A stretch of DNA of 64,000 nt, taken from positions 7,106,501-7,170,500 of the forward strand of contig OY727103.1 in the NCBI GenBank assembly GCA_963402885.1, written 5' to 3'. The notes beneath the pieces are model-generated. The model had not been told where the DNA came from, did not search any database, and saw nothing but the letters and a program-made list of their open reading frames with translations. Origin of the DNA: Antedon bifida (Eukaryota > Echinodermata > Crinoidea > Comatulida > Antedonidae). Position 1 is the stretch's first letter. Each line of letters starts with the position of its first letter. Both the position numbers and the translations under genes were made by a program. Positions 37,801-49,245 of the stretch are shown piece after piece.

Positions 37801-40800
37801 GTCCCCTTGACCACATATCTATCTGTATATTCATTTTGGTAAAGATCTTTTAATTACTTTTTGAGTAATCCTGCTAACAAAAAAACAGACAAATAAACAA
37901 ACAAACACACGCGATCGATTACATATACCTCCTTGGCGGAGGTAAACAAACACACGCGGTCGATTACATATACCTCATTGGCGGAACACACGTGATCGAT
38001 TACATATACCTCCTTGGCGGAGGTAAACAAACACACGCGATCGATTACATATACCTCCTTGGCGGAGGTAAATAATAATAATAACGTCGTGTCGTAGTGT
38101 AGACACAATGTATTATAGTATTACTAGCAATTACAACCCGCCCCAGGGTGGGTTTCAAAATGAGTTTAAAGCCTTCTCAGTACATAACACCCGACGCCAG
38201 TATCTCCCTATACTCACCAACCTGCACCCCACACTCTTTCCAGTGCAGGACAGATTCAATTAAACTATAGCTTCAAATTGAGAGGGCATACATAGCTATG
38301 ATAGGCCTATGGCTTAAGTACGTTGTAAACTGTGTAAATGAATAGGTGTCATATTGGCTGATAATTAAAATATCTCTCTCACCATCGCAGCCACAATCAA
38401 CACATCTTACCTCCTCCCCATGACAGTTGAAATGTAGGCCTAGTAACTTTTTGTAGTACAATTCAATCGTATAGGCCTAGGCTACTTCATTACGCCAGTA
38501 TTTTCGGTTCTCCTCCCAAAACACCCCAGATACTGGGTGATGTTTTTAAGACGGTTCCAGTACAAATTATGTTAGCCATCACTCTCAACCCATAATCCCT
38601 CAGTGGCAGTTTTCAAATGTAGTTTAAAACATTCCTAATACAGTTTCGGTCATGGTGATAGGCTTACATCCCCACCCCAAACTCCCAGCCGCTTCCTAGG
38701 GATAATTAAATACTTTAACATTTTCCAACCACAATTCTGGTCAATTTGATAGTCTACTACTCCTAGCCTAAGCAAAATCCCCTGAACCCCAACTCCCACA
38801 CCCTATATCCACTATCCGCTATCCCCTGAACCCCAACTCCCAATCCCCTCTCCCACAATGGGCGTTTTCCTTGGAGGCATGCTGATGTAGTTGAACACAG
38901 TAACAGTAAAGCACGTGTATATGTTCACACAGGAATGGATGTCTGTAATGAGACAATCCAAGAGACCGATACATAGCTGGATATGGGTAAAGTACTTTGG
39001 TAAATGTGTAAATGAATAGGTGTCATATTGGTTAATGATTAAAATATGTATATCTAAATCTATATTTCCCCAAACGCCTTCTTGAGGATAATTCAAATAC
39101 TGTAAAACTTTTGTAGTATAATTTTACAATTCAAGCAAAAATGATATTCAAATGACATCACAAACAACCCCCTTCCCCACCCCCCATCCCACAAATGTGG
39201 TTTAAAACCTTCCCGGTACAATTGCGATCATTTTGATACCCCATATGTATGGTTACATGCAGAAACAGAAATTTGTATAACGAACAAACATCGAAAGTGG
39301 GGAAAAGTGGGCCATTTTGGCCCCTAACTTGGATCCTAGATGGCGAATGATGTTCAAATATAGCTTAGAACATTCCCGGCACAATTGCGGTCATTTTGAT
39401 ACCTCATAATTATGTAAGATTATGTGCAGTAACAAAAATGTGTATAACGAACAAACAGACAGACAGACGGACGTACAAACTCTCTCACTTATAATATAGA
39501 TTATTATGTGCAGTAACAGAAATTTGTATAACGAACAAACAAACAAACAGACAGACAGACAGACGGACGTACAAACTCTCTCACTTATAATATAGATACA
39601 TACTGTAGGAAGCATCTCTTTTTTTTAAACAGTCACAATAATATAAGTAGGTAGACAATAGGCTTGCCACCTGGGCCCACATCATTAGGCTTCTACAGTA
39701 TAATTAATATAATTCATAGTTTATTTTGTCATTTTAAGAGAGATGGAATAACTTTTTTATCAAATCTACCTGTCGCGTTCACATCAGGGACAGCTACATG
39801 TGTTTTACCTTGTGTCTTCATATATTCCAGAATTAAGCATACTTTATATTATAGAAACAATATTAGCACCGCTTTACATACATAGCTTTTAATCGTACTG
39901 TCGTTTTGGGATCTTTTGTATATTAACTCTACTATTTATTTTTTATTTATTGCAGATTCTGTGCCGTAATTTATTGCGGAGTTATTAGTTTTCATCATAT
40001 TGAATAATTATAATGACCTAATTCTTACAGATTTAAAAAAAAACTCTTCTAATCAATGTTCAACAAATGGGGTGTGTTATGATCCAATTTCTACCCACTC
40101 GTGTGAATGTGATACAGAGTTCTTTCGTAAAGTTGGTAAAGGTCGAGGTTGTACTGGTAAGAAACCAAAGCTATAGCGTGTGGCTCGTTTGACTACATTG
40201 GACAAAGGAAATCCAGCGCCCCTTAACATACACACCGCGCGAGAAATGTACATAGTACGGTACTGCCTGTATTTGTTAGATCAAAGTACTTTTACGAGTA
40301 ACTATCTTGGCAAAGCGAGCTCAGTGTCCTGTTGTTAGATTGACCATGGTTGAACCTGGATTTCCACATTCAATGTTTAGTCATCAATTACCATTTACAA
40401 TTTCAAGTTCATTAAAGATAAATAACAAATGCTGGTTTGGATGACCATAAGAGCAAAGCTCGTTTACCGGTAAAATCAAATCATTAGTGAAAATAATTAT
40501 ATGCAAAATTTTTAAATAAAATGAAGAAAAAGGGTGGTCTAAGAAAACCAGGAAGGTTTGTATGAAAGAGACCCCAGATAACATGAATATTCTAAGAATG
40601 ATGTAGCCGCTTATTAATAGGCGTGAAATTCCTATTGTTATTGATTATTAATTCGAAGCTGTAATATTTCCTTATAGAAGGTTGCCCTCATCATGTTGTA
40701 ATAGTGAAAAATGTAAACTATACATTTGGATATACTCCGGCGGAAATGTTTGCAAATTCGATAGAATTGTGTGGCATGGGTGACAGTAAGTATAAATACC

Positions 40801-43800
40801 TTTATTACCTTATCTTTACATTTTATATTAAACGCAATCTAAGTTTGTCGAATGAAATGTTCATTTCTTAATACAGGTAATACAATGAGCTAAACGATTA
40901 CTAGTTCGTGTTCTAGATTTATACAATATAATTTAAAATAAAATGTTTTGTTTCGTAAAAATTTAGCCTAATGCAATTTTACAAAGTGAAATACCTTTTT
41001 CGCCATCTACCCTTAATACTTATGGACAAAACTATCAAGTCTTGGTAGTTATCTACATGTAGCTGTAATAGTTTATCAAAAACAAATACACTAACGTTTG
41101 TCATGCGATGTATTTAATAATTACGGTGACCCGTAACTGTCAATACAGACGAGTATTTCAGAATTAAAGAACATCGCTGAACTAAAAACTACAAATTCAA
41201 ATATCCTCCTCGCACAATATGTTTACAATATTATTAGAATATAACTTATAAATAGGCCTAAAATAACTTAAAATATGTTTTTCTTTAATTGTGCAATAAT
41301 TAAAAATAAATGTATAGATAAATGCCTACTATCATTCACAACACAATAAAAGAAAACAAATGTTTACCTCCGAAATTTCAACTTTTAAATATTTGCAATA
41401 ATATTCTTTTGTATCCCGCTTGACAGTAACCAATACGGCCACTGTAATATTGTATATAATGTATAAACAAATACCATAGATCGTACGTACAATACATTAA
41501 AAATTCACGAAGTTCACATAATCATGATGAATAAAAGGAATAAATGGTTACTGGTATGATTAGTAATTATTATAATATAAATAGTAACTATTACCCTGTA
41601 GATTTGTTATTAGGTTCATTGGCAGAGCGCATGTGTAAACGTAATCTAAATGGAGGAGGAGGCATCTGGGGAGAAATAAAATTAAATCTATGCGTAAACT
41701 ATACCATTGCTGAGTTGGCTGAGGTAAGAGACGCCTAAAATGTTACATGCTGGGATTAATTTGAATTTATTTTGAAAATCATTATGAATAACACATACAA
41801 ATTGATACATTCCTGTTATGGGCGACTTTGGTCGCTGTTGCAAGAAGATAAAATAAAATAAATAAAAACAATAATTACTGGCATTACAAATAAATACATT
41901 TAGGCCTAGTATAAAAGATTTGCCAGGATAGCCCAACAAGCGCGTATATTAGCTTATTTCTGCTGAGATCCTTTACCTCACACACACTTGAAAACGATAT
42001 CTATACATTTTGTAATAAAAAAAAACCAATCAATTATGGTTAGAAGGCAGTGATTACATAATTATAGTATCAACAATTTTGTATAGAGAAATTTAGTCTT
42101 GAGTCAAGTACATTACCTTAGGTAACTTAAACTACAGCTTCCCTTTAGATTCATGTTGATGTACTAACAAATAAAACAGATATTTATAAAAATGACGATA
42201 ATGTAATCTTAATAAAATCCTACTTTCACATTTCATAATTATTTTTAATAAATTATATTTATTTAAATAAATTAAATAACAAAAAAAGCAAACAATTGAT
42301 AAATAGGCCTAGCTGCATAAGTATTTTTTTTTCAATCTTAAATTCTTTTTAATAAATGAATCGGTTTGCGTTCCATATGATGCTAGGGTAGGGGAGTTTT
42401 CGAAATGGAGCTAGTGATTTTTGGTTGTATTTTATAGATAAGGGTGACCAAAGAAAACGTTGAAGCAGTTGCTGAGCAGTTATCAGCCAATACTATTGAA
42501 AACAATTGGGACACAAACGTTACTATTGATGTCATTGCCTCGATTCTAGAAAAGTTAACTGACGTAGGCGCGGGGAAAGAAAGAGTGAGTTTGTTTATCT
42601 GTTTTTTTTCTTACTGCATCTGTGAACAAGATTGACAGAAAATGTATTTTGTTTTATTTTATTTTTTTCGCTGTAAGACTAAGACATTAATCCATTAGAC
42701 TCTCGAGGAGAGGAGGAGAGAGTGAAACTGACAAGCTGTACTCATTTGTATAATGTCCTTTTTGTATTTTCCTAATCGTAGTATTGAGTTATAAATTAAA
42801 ATATCAAATTATACACCACCGCTTAATACGTGTATCTTCCAGCTTTACCTTTTAAAATTATAAACTGTAGTTTAAACTCGCTCAAAACTCGCTCGCTTAA
42901 TAACCGACACATTATTTAGATCTAGAAGTAAAATATATAGAAAATGCAGCATATACTAGAGCTATTTAAATAATTGTTTTTACAAACATTTTATCTATTT
43001 TTAGGTAACCGACGAAACAGTGAAAGTTGTGAGTAACATGCAAAATGCTGCCGATGAACTCTTTTTTAAAAAAAATCAAAGCATAGCCGACACTTCTAGA
43101 ATAAAACGGTCACTTGAAGCTCAGCTAGCATCACTGTCAGATCATAAAGGGGTTGAAAAGAATCTAGCTGTGCATACAAAACAGTATCTTCCTGATGTAT
43201 TAAACAAGGGTATTGGGTATTTTATAAATGTAACTAACTCTGGAACTGATATTCAAGACGAGTACATACACACAATAAACGAAGTGGACACTTTTATAAC
43301 TGAGAACATAGATTCATCGATATTTTTGCCTCCTGGTTTTTTAAAATTAAATCAAGATCAAACTGGTTCGAACAAGATCCAAGTGAGCGTCATTGTCTAT
43401 CGAACATCTAAGTTATTCAAATCTAAACGTTTGATGTCCAATAACAATACTTCAATAGGAAGTCGTGTAATTTCAGGTACCGTTGAAAACGTCACAGCAG
43501 ATGGTCTAAATGAGCCAATCAGAGCAGGATATAAACCGGTTGTGGTAAGTTAACAGGGAGGAGTGGTGACTGACAAGAAAACGCAGCTCAAACAGATATC
43601 CCACAAAAAACATTCGAAACTTGTATTAACGAAGAAGGTTAGGTTACAGTATATGATACTAAGAAATACATGTAAAACACATGTGACGTTGATATTAGGC
43701 AAATCTAGATACATTAGGCCTACCGAGAATCGAGTGCATGGACGCTAGTAGGCCAAACGATTAATAATTATTTTCAAAATTCTCAGAAGTCATATAATGT

Positions 43801-46800
43801 TTTGTTTATCTATTTATTATTTTGTAGACTCGCTATATAGTTTGTACAAGTATTGGAATAAAACTAAAATAATTATTGATCGTGTAAGGATGACCCTTTG
43901 ACCAAAAATTCTGGAGTTTGATGTTGGTACTATACTGACCTGGGTGTGTTTCCGCAGTTCGACCTCCGGAGAACATTCAGCTAGCTGTTCAACTCCGATG
44001 TTTTGAACTCCGGAGTTTTGCTTTTGTCTGAAAGGGGTATTATTAGTACAAGTAAATATTTTGCATTTTTTTCTTACTTTATTTAATTTACTATAAATAT
44101 AATTGAATTATTACAGGATGTACTCGGTAAACCTGAATGTGTGTTCTGGGATTTTACAATGGAAAACGGACATGGTGATTGGTCCAACGAAGGCTGTTAC
44201 TACAAAACAACATCAGACGATCGGTTCGTCTGCTTCTGTAACCACTTAACAAACTTTGCTGTCATTATGGTTAGTCTGCATACTTTCAAAAAGTTAGGAT
44301 GAACTGGAATAATATTCTTTTTGGTCCTTTAATTATTTTTGTTGCAGTACAGTAGTACAGTACACAACTTTTCCCTTTCAGCAACCGACCAACCAACCCT
44401 TAAATACAGCATTCATATAATTAGAAATCCCTTTCTGGTCTGCACATTCCTTTACATGTTTTGTTGTTTTGAGAACAAAAGTAGAGGGTTAACGTTTGAT
44501 ATTATTATGCGTATTATTATTGCCTACTTAATCCAACTTTGTTGTAACAAGCTGGACTGGTCTGCTATAGAAATGTACATGTAATAAATATTTACAGAAT
44601 GTGTTTAAAAACTTTAAATAAAAGTAATTATCTGTTGTTATTCTGTAGGATTATTCAGAAGAAGAAGAACAGACCACAATATTTCAGGATGTTCTTACAT
44701 ACATCAGTGTCACTGGATGTGTCATCTCTCTCGTTTGCTTAGTGATCACGATTATTACAATCATTTACGTCAGGTAAAATTCGAAAAGAAAAATAAAACT
44801 GAATGCATAGGCTAATACGTACTGAAACTCAACATACGACAGTGTCCATTGTGATAACTGCATTAGTGATAACTTTTACTATATGCACCTCGATGAATTA
44901 TTTGTATGTTAGGCCTAAAATGATGGCATGTTTTTGTTCCTTTAAATTTAAAACCGATTTTTTTCAATAGGAAATGGCCTATTATTATTTAGTGTTTAAT
45001 TTATTAGTTTTGACATATTTGACTTGTTTCCCAGAATATCGACAAATGTACCCACAAGATTAACGTATTTTTATTTTTTTTAAATTTATATATTTTAGAG
45101 AATTACGTGGAAAGTGGCCTCAACGTATACTATTAAACCTGTGTCTTTCACTGATCTTTCTATACACTACATTTGTGGTCGGCATTGAGTTAACATCGTG
45201 TCCAAATTGCTGCATCGTGGTAGCCATTCTTCTGCATTACTTTGTTCTCACAACACTTTTCTGGATGCTTGTCGAAGCCGTAAACATGTATCTGGAATTC
45301 CTTTTCAAACATTACCATGCAGGGCGTTTTTTTATGTTGTCGCTATTGGTTGGCTGGGGTAAGTTCTGATGTTTCTACGGTTACATTTACAAATAGAATC
45401 GGGTAAACGATCGTCTGCATTCGTGTCATCAACACGACGCTTTGCCGACTGAGCTATCCGGTCATCTGGTTTATATCAACGTTAAAACTAGATTCTTTTC
45501 CTCAAAATGACGTCATGCAAATTTATGGCGTAATCAATTTGAACACTTGCAGTAGGCCTACATGTTGCAAAATGAATAAAATAATATCTTACAAGACGCA
45601 CACAAATAAATACAAATTAAAATACGAACGTTATGTATTATGTTTTTAATTACTTTTTGTATGAATATTTTATTAATCTACAATGTGGTGAATAGTAAAG
45701 AAATTCACCATAATCATATGACTATAAAGAATGTAGTCCTAAACATTGGTGTCTCAATAAGCATCCACACAATATGCTAAATTCCATCATTTAACAATAA
45801 TTGTTTTTCCTAATAGTTATACCTATATTACCCGTTCGAATCATTTCCGTTTTGAGTTACGAAGAAACGTATTTCAACGAGGAGTAGTAAGTTTGTTTTC
45901 TGTTATATTACGGTACTATTATATATGTTGCTATGAAATGACAGTACGCCTACATACAGATTTTTGTAGAAAAAAAAACTGTCCATCATTTAACAAGATT
46001 GAAATCGTAAAACCAACTTAAAAATTAAAATAAATCAAGTTTTTAAAAATAATATTATGAAAACAGTAATTGGAGGCAACAACGGAAAAAGAAAATAAGT
46101 TTCAAAAATATTTTTTTAGAAAAGAACATAATTATTTTAAAATATGGAATTATGTAATATCAAATTTAGGACATTAACCAAAAATAACCAAATCTATCAT
46201 ATTATTATAAACAATTGTAATTTTTTAAATAAATAAATTAGAGTTCACACAACATTTAAGAACCAACAAGAAAGATGACATTTTCGAAAATATTCGATTT
46301 TTTATTTTTTAGACAAATTAATTAATTTATTTTACACATTTAACATCACTGTAATGAGATAAGAAGCTCTCTCTACACTATAAAAACTTTGTGACAAAAA
46401 AATGTGATGTTCCTATGGACATGATGATGGATGATATCACCATATTTAGGCATATCACTACCATATTTGGGCATATCACTACCATATTTGGGCACATATC
46501 ACACGCTTTTTTGTCAAACTAGTTTGATAGAGTAGACAGAGCTTTATGAAAGATATACTGTACACTTTGACTTTAATGCAGGTTGCGCATGCGTATTACT
46601 AGAAATTTAATCTATTTTTTTTCTTTTTAGTTGTTTCATGAAACATGGATATTCGCTATACTTTGGGTTGTTATCTATCTCAGCAATTGTACTCGTTCTC
46701 AATTTCGCCGTGTACGTGAGCATCATCCGCGGGCTTACATGTCGACCAAGACCAACGGAAAGACAAGATACAATGAACGAGCTGATCTCACGAGTACGAC

Positions 46801-47069
46801 AATCTATCATGATAACGATGCTTTTTACTTTAACCTGGATCTTTGGATTTTGCTCCTTTACTTCTTCCGAGACGGTTCGACATGTGTTCCAATCTCTGTT
46901 CTGCGTCTGCAATTCTTTGCAAGGTATCCTTATTTTCGTAATACTGTGTGTTCGTCACAAGGAAGTCAGGCTTGCCTGGGTGAAATGCTTCTGCTGTCTA
47001 GAAACTATTACCGCTACTGACACTTCAAACAAAACTCCGGGAAATGCGATTGCAACTACTTCTCTTTGA
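31840..47069 (+). CDS. Adhesion GPCR with YWTD propeller, EGF, GAIN/GPS, 7TM
   Basis: A cell-surface receptor of 968 residues. Coding exons are 31840-31894, 32910-33146, 34419-34581, 34927-35051, 36273-36521, 40031-40156, 40678-40785, 41614-41723, 42438-42584, 43005-43544, 44117-44269, 44649-44773, 45099-45358, 45817-45886 and 46631-47069; phases join throughout. Residues 1-19 are a signal peptide. Residues 20-276 form an LDLR class B propeller: an opening strand (MFVANF) and YWSD, YWTD, YWTD, YWGD and YWTV motifs, closed by SPEDLYIL as in LDLR. An EGF-like module with CEC follows (277-320), then an HRM-like region with ERMC and GIWG (to about 391), and the GAIN domain (392-671). The GPS has C628, FWD, W642, C647, FVCFC and NHLT, with predicted cleavage between L664 and T665. 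Seven helices follow, with LTWIFG in TM6 and NSLQG in TM7 as in family B2. Ligand and G protein cannot be read from the sequence. The YWTD ectodomain is unlike any human adhesion GPCR. Confidence 0.9.
31895..34418 (+). other. GPCR introns 1 and 2 with GTTTATTCGAATAAACG repeats
   Basis: Around exon 2 (32910-33146), both introns carry variants of the palindromic GTTTATTCGAATAAACGCCC motif: several between 31990 and 32160, near 32365 and 32610, and at 34200-34320. Such hairpin motifs are typical of small interspersed elements. A G-rich tract with a run of 13 G lies at 34288-34310. Nothing else is recognised. Confidence 0.55.
34838..34890 (+). pseudogene. Dead duplicate of the exon 4 acceptor and start
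   Basis: This segment repeats, with a 61-bp offset, the end of intron 3 and the first bases of exon 4. Both contain CATTGTACCTACTT and GATACCTGTACTGGAC, but here the acceptor AG reads CG (CTTCG instead of CTTAG). If it were spliced in, the frame would meet TAG at the real acceptor, so it is a potential poison exon disabled by one base. Confidence 0.7.
37560..38070 (+). mobile_element. Non-LTR-like 3' tail ending in a 45-bp minisatellite
   Basis: The segment holds GGGACCATGGTCCC (37782-37795), a perfect palindrome, then TTTTTGAGTAATCCTGCTAAC, an ACAAACAAAC run and four units of CACACGCGATCGATTACAT plus TACCTCCTTGGCGGAGGTA (37903-38070). Each unit ends in a self-complementary TACCTCC/GGAGGTA. 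This combination resembles 3' ends of non-LTR elements widespread in marine animals, as recalled and not searched. One unit lacks the GGAGGTA half. Confidence 0.55.
38130..39600. repeat. Cluster of worn repeats in GPCR intron 5
   Basis: Several segments share TAGTTTAAAACATTCC, GGTACAATTGCGGTCATTTT and GATACCNCATA-like blocks at irregular spacing. AATGAATAGGTGTCATATTGG occurs at 38338 and again near 39012. The end (39420-39596) is two direct copies of an 84-95 bp unit with TGTATAACGAACAAACAGAC, GACAGACGGACGTACAAAC and CTCTCTCACTTATAATATAG. Confidence 0.5.
40786..42437 (+). other. GPCR introns 7 and 8
   Basis: Apart from exon 8 (41614-41723) this is AT-rich intron. Three TAGGCCTA palindromes occur near 41255, 41902 and 42305. 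No gene, RNA or mobile element is recognised. Confidence 0.6.
43545..44116 (+). other. GPCR intron 10
   Basis: The intron of 572 bp contains near 43900-44030 a segment with CTGGAGTTTGATG, CGACCTCCGGAGAAC and GAACTCCGGAGTTTTG. These are short inverted matches that may mark a small unidentified element. No coding exon is indicated, as exons 10 and 11 join in frame. Confidence 0.5.
45395..45475 (-). mobile_element. Truncated tRNA-like sequence in GPCR intron 13
   Basis: The minus strand reads GATAGCTCAGTCGGCAAAGC, an excellent A box and D arm, followed by an anticodon-arm-like TCGTGTTGATGACACGA. The expected B box is missing. This is more likely a SINE head or tRNA remnant than a working tRNA gene. 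Confidence 0.5.
46363..46545. mobile_element. MITE-B copy 2 in GPCR intron 14
   Basis: The ends AAGCTCTCTCTACACTATA and GATAGAGTAGACAGAGCTTT are inverted repeats and match the copy at 14433. The core CATATCACTACCATATTTG is present as about three tandem units where copy 1 has one, which accounts for the extra length. Confidence 0.7.
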
Positions 47070-47151
47070 ATTCGAAACACCCACTTTTTAATGGTTAAAT
47101 GTTGTTTACATCGATTAATAAGTATAAAAAAACAGCAGCGTAAAATGTAAG

Positions 47152-47157
47152 ATTAAA
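47152..47157 (+). terminator. Candidate GPCR poly(A) signal
   Basis: ATTAAA, the commonest variant signal, lies 83 nt after the stop. A canonical AATAAA appears only near 47827, next to a (GAATT)n repeat tail, and could serve a longer 3' UTR. Confidence 0.35.
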
Positions 47158-47282
47158 TAATACTTAGTCTAGTTAAAATTGTATTTACTACTTATGCCTA
47201 AATTTCAAAAGAAAATTACAATGTTATATGAATTAATTAAAAGCGAAAAAAAAATTTCACATATGAAATGCCAAGCGGGTTG

Positions 47283-47415
47283 CCTCGGTTTTTAGTCGCG
47301 TGCAACGCGACTCTACAGCTCACTATGTCGGTCGGTCACTCAGTCGGTCGGTTGGTCGGTAAACACTAACTTGATCACGAGACTGCATCCATGTATATGG
47401 CCTTGTTACAGTACC
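47283..47415 (-). repeat. AGTCGCGT hairpin / (GGTC)n repeat, copy at 47.3 kb
   Basis: The segment opens with the hairpin AGTCGCGTGCAACGCGACT, then CACTATGTCGGTCGGTCACT and further GGTC units, GTAAACACTAACTTG and TATGGCCTTGTTACAG. It is the reverse of the 20160 copy and ends 0.2 kb downstream of the GPCR stop. The part near GGTCGGTAAACACTAAC matches the fragment at 590-650. Confidence 0.65.
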
Positions 47416-48876
47416 ATATAATATCACCAATAATCATTCGGCCTAAGAAACGTTATTTGAAATATAATTTACCACACTAATCATACTAGTTACAGTATTT
47501 TATTATATTAAGCAACCCAGCAATGGCAATCAAGGAAATACATTGACCAAACTAAATTGTCTTAATTAAAATATTAGTATTATTATTATTTGTTCGTTTT
47601 TATGTTTAAACATATTACATAGTGCATATCGTTTTAAATCATTCATCAGTGGATCCATTTATTGTCATTTGCATATAAAATTTACAATTATGCTTGCTTA
47701 TACTAAAACAGATAAAAAAATACAATTACAATGTTGTTTTGAAGAAATGTTGAAACGAGGAAAAATACAGGCAAAGTTGTATAATGCAAACCTCTCGAGT
47801 TGATTTGACGCTGTTTATTTGAAGAAAATAAATGTTACTTTGAATTGAATTGAATTGAATCACTTAGGCCTACTTGTCTTTACTTTACTGGCCTACGATT
47901 CCCCATTCTGCGTCCTGACCCGGGATGCACACCCGGGATAAACAACCGTATACTCTTCGCATCTCAAGAGTGTAAAAGTGGTAGATTTTTAAATACTAGT
48001 CATTCATTAACTGAGTAATTTTGTTTTGAATTAATCTATTGAATATAAAAATATACTTCGTTGTTATTGCTTTGGATTTACGTGAAATATATAAAGATTA
48101 TTTGAAATTATAATTTTAAATTTTTTCCGTCATAAACAAATCCTAAATTATATTATAATACGGTAGTTGGAACATTTTAAAATGTATATAATATGCATAG
48201 TGTAGCTTTAATATCAATGTCAGTTGATGTTTGATTTTTCCCTTTTTTTTTCTTTACAAACATTGAATACAATTTAATAATGTGAATTGCCAGAACAGCT
48301 TCACTAACATACTTAAATATATTATAAAAAGTATAAACTATTTTAAATAAATATAATATTTAAGATCAAATAATTATTAGGTATAACAATAACGATCAAG
48401 TTATAAATACAGTTTTTTCCGGATGTTAGTTTAAATGATGACACGTCATTACATTTAGCTTGTAATATTCCTGTGCAACCATTAACTAACTCTACCGTGC
48501 AATAGATATAAACAAAAAATGGCACGAATATCAACAAATTAAATTGGTGGAATATAGGTGTGTTATTAAATATTGATAACTTTTAACTTTTAAAATACAA
48601 TAATAGTACAGTATATAAGTTTTCTCATTTTTCATAACTTAAATATTTGTTATGTATTTTTTCTTATGAATTTAAGGTAGGCTTTTTGGTATGAATACAG
48701 TACATTACCGTACTATGTATACTGTACTAAAACCAATATCTGTAATATTATCAGTGCTATGAAATAAAAGTAACATAGAAACTCATTGTCTGATTAATAT
48801 TTTTTTATCAGCTTCAATAATTCGTGTGTTTTCCGCCGTTTATATGGAATATGGAACGCCATAATCACAAGTGGTG
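47416..48876. other. AT-rich intergenic DNA with a retroelement tail
   Basis: A (GAATT)n tail at 47826-47862, preceded by GAAGAAAATAAATGTTAC, marks a probable LINE or SINE 3' end on the plus strand. The rest has no gene or RNA that can be supported. Confidence 0.5.
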
Positions 48877-49107
48877 TTGTGTATAGTTGATGGTGTGTTG
48901 CCCTACTCTTCTGAAAGATGTACTGGGTTCTTTAAAGTGCACACGAGCCAGATGTGTACACCGGACCTTTAGTTTTAAGTCCTTATCCGATAAGACTCCG
49001 ATAGTTCTACCACCAGAACAATGGTCGTGGAGTGACTCGAACCTGTGCCGATTGTATATCTGTGGTTTGCGGCGGCGCCCCTGCCTAAACCGCTCGGCCA
49101 CTCATTA
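48877..49107 (-). mobile_element. tRNA-headed SINE, minus strand
   Basis: The minus strand reads GAGTGGCCGAGCGGTTTAGG (A box; the head is Leu/Ser-like), then GGTTCGAGTCA (B box), then a body with GTCCGGTGTACACATC and GTGCACTTTAAAGAACCCAG. It is the same family as 28579-28936, with a better preserved head. MITE-D copy 2 abuts its 5' end. Confidence 0.75.
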
Positions 49108-49245
49108 GCCTCTTTCTCACAGATGTGCCTGCAATATCCGGTATGATGCTGGCGTCGTGCCGGTATCGTTACCGGCATATACTCATTCTCATCGGACTAT
49201 CGTAACGGAAATATAACCGGTATATACCGGCTTTCTGTGAAAAAG
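49108..49245. mobile_element. MITE-D copy 2
   Basis: The left end CTCTTTCTCACAGATGTG and complemented right end CTCCTTTTTCACAGAAAG form imperfect inverted repeats. The interior has CCGGTATGATGCTGGC and several short palindromes around CCGGTATACCGG-like sequence. The ends match the element at 30063-30250. Confidence 0.55.

Larger units (their letters stand above)
36522..40030 (+). other. GPCR intron 5, filled with repeats
   Basis: This 3.5-kb intron separates the last propeller exon from the EGF exon. It contains an A-run/TATA microsatellite near 37350-37375, a non-LTR 3' tail with a minisatellite (37560-38070), a series of worn repeats (38130-39600) and a cryptic splice acceptor at 39954. 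No separate gene is visible. Confidence 0.7.

Noticed and set aside
37903..38070. CRISPR-like direct repeats
   Set aside because: Units are adjacent without unique spacers and lie in an intron of an animal gene; this is a minisatellite.
45395..45475. Possible tRNA gene inside GPCR intron 13
   Set aside because: The A box and D arm are excellent, but no B box or T arm follows and the acceptor stem cannot be closed.
46631..47020. Alternative plus-strand frame of 129 codons across the last GPCR exon
   Set aside because: The other frame encodes TM5 to TM7 with LTWIFG and NSLQG and joins exon 14 in phase; this one is a shadow.
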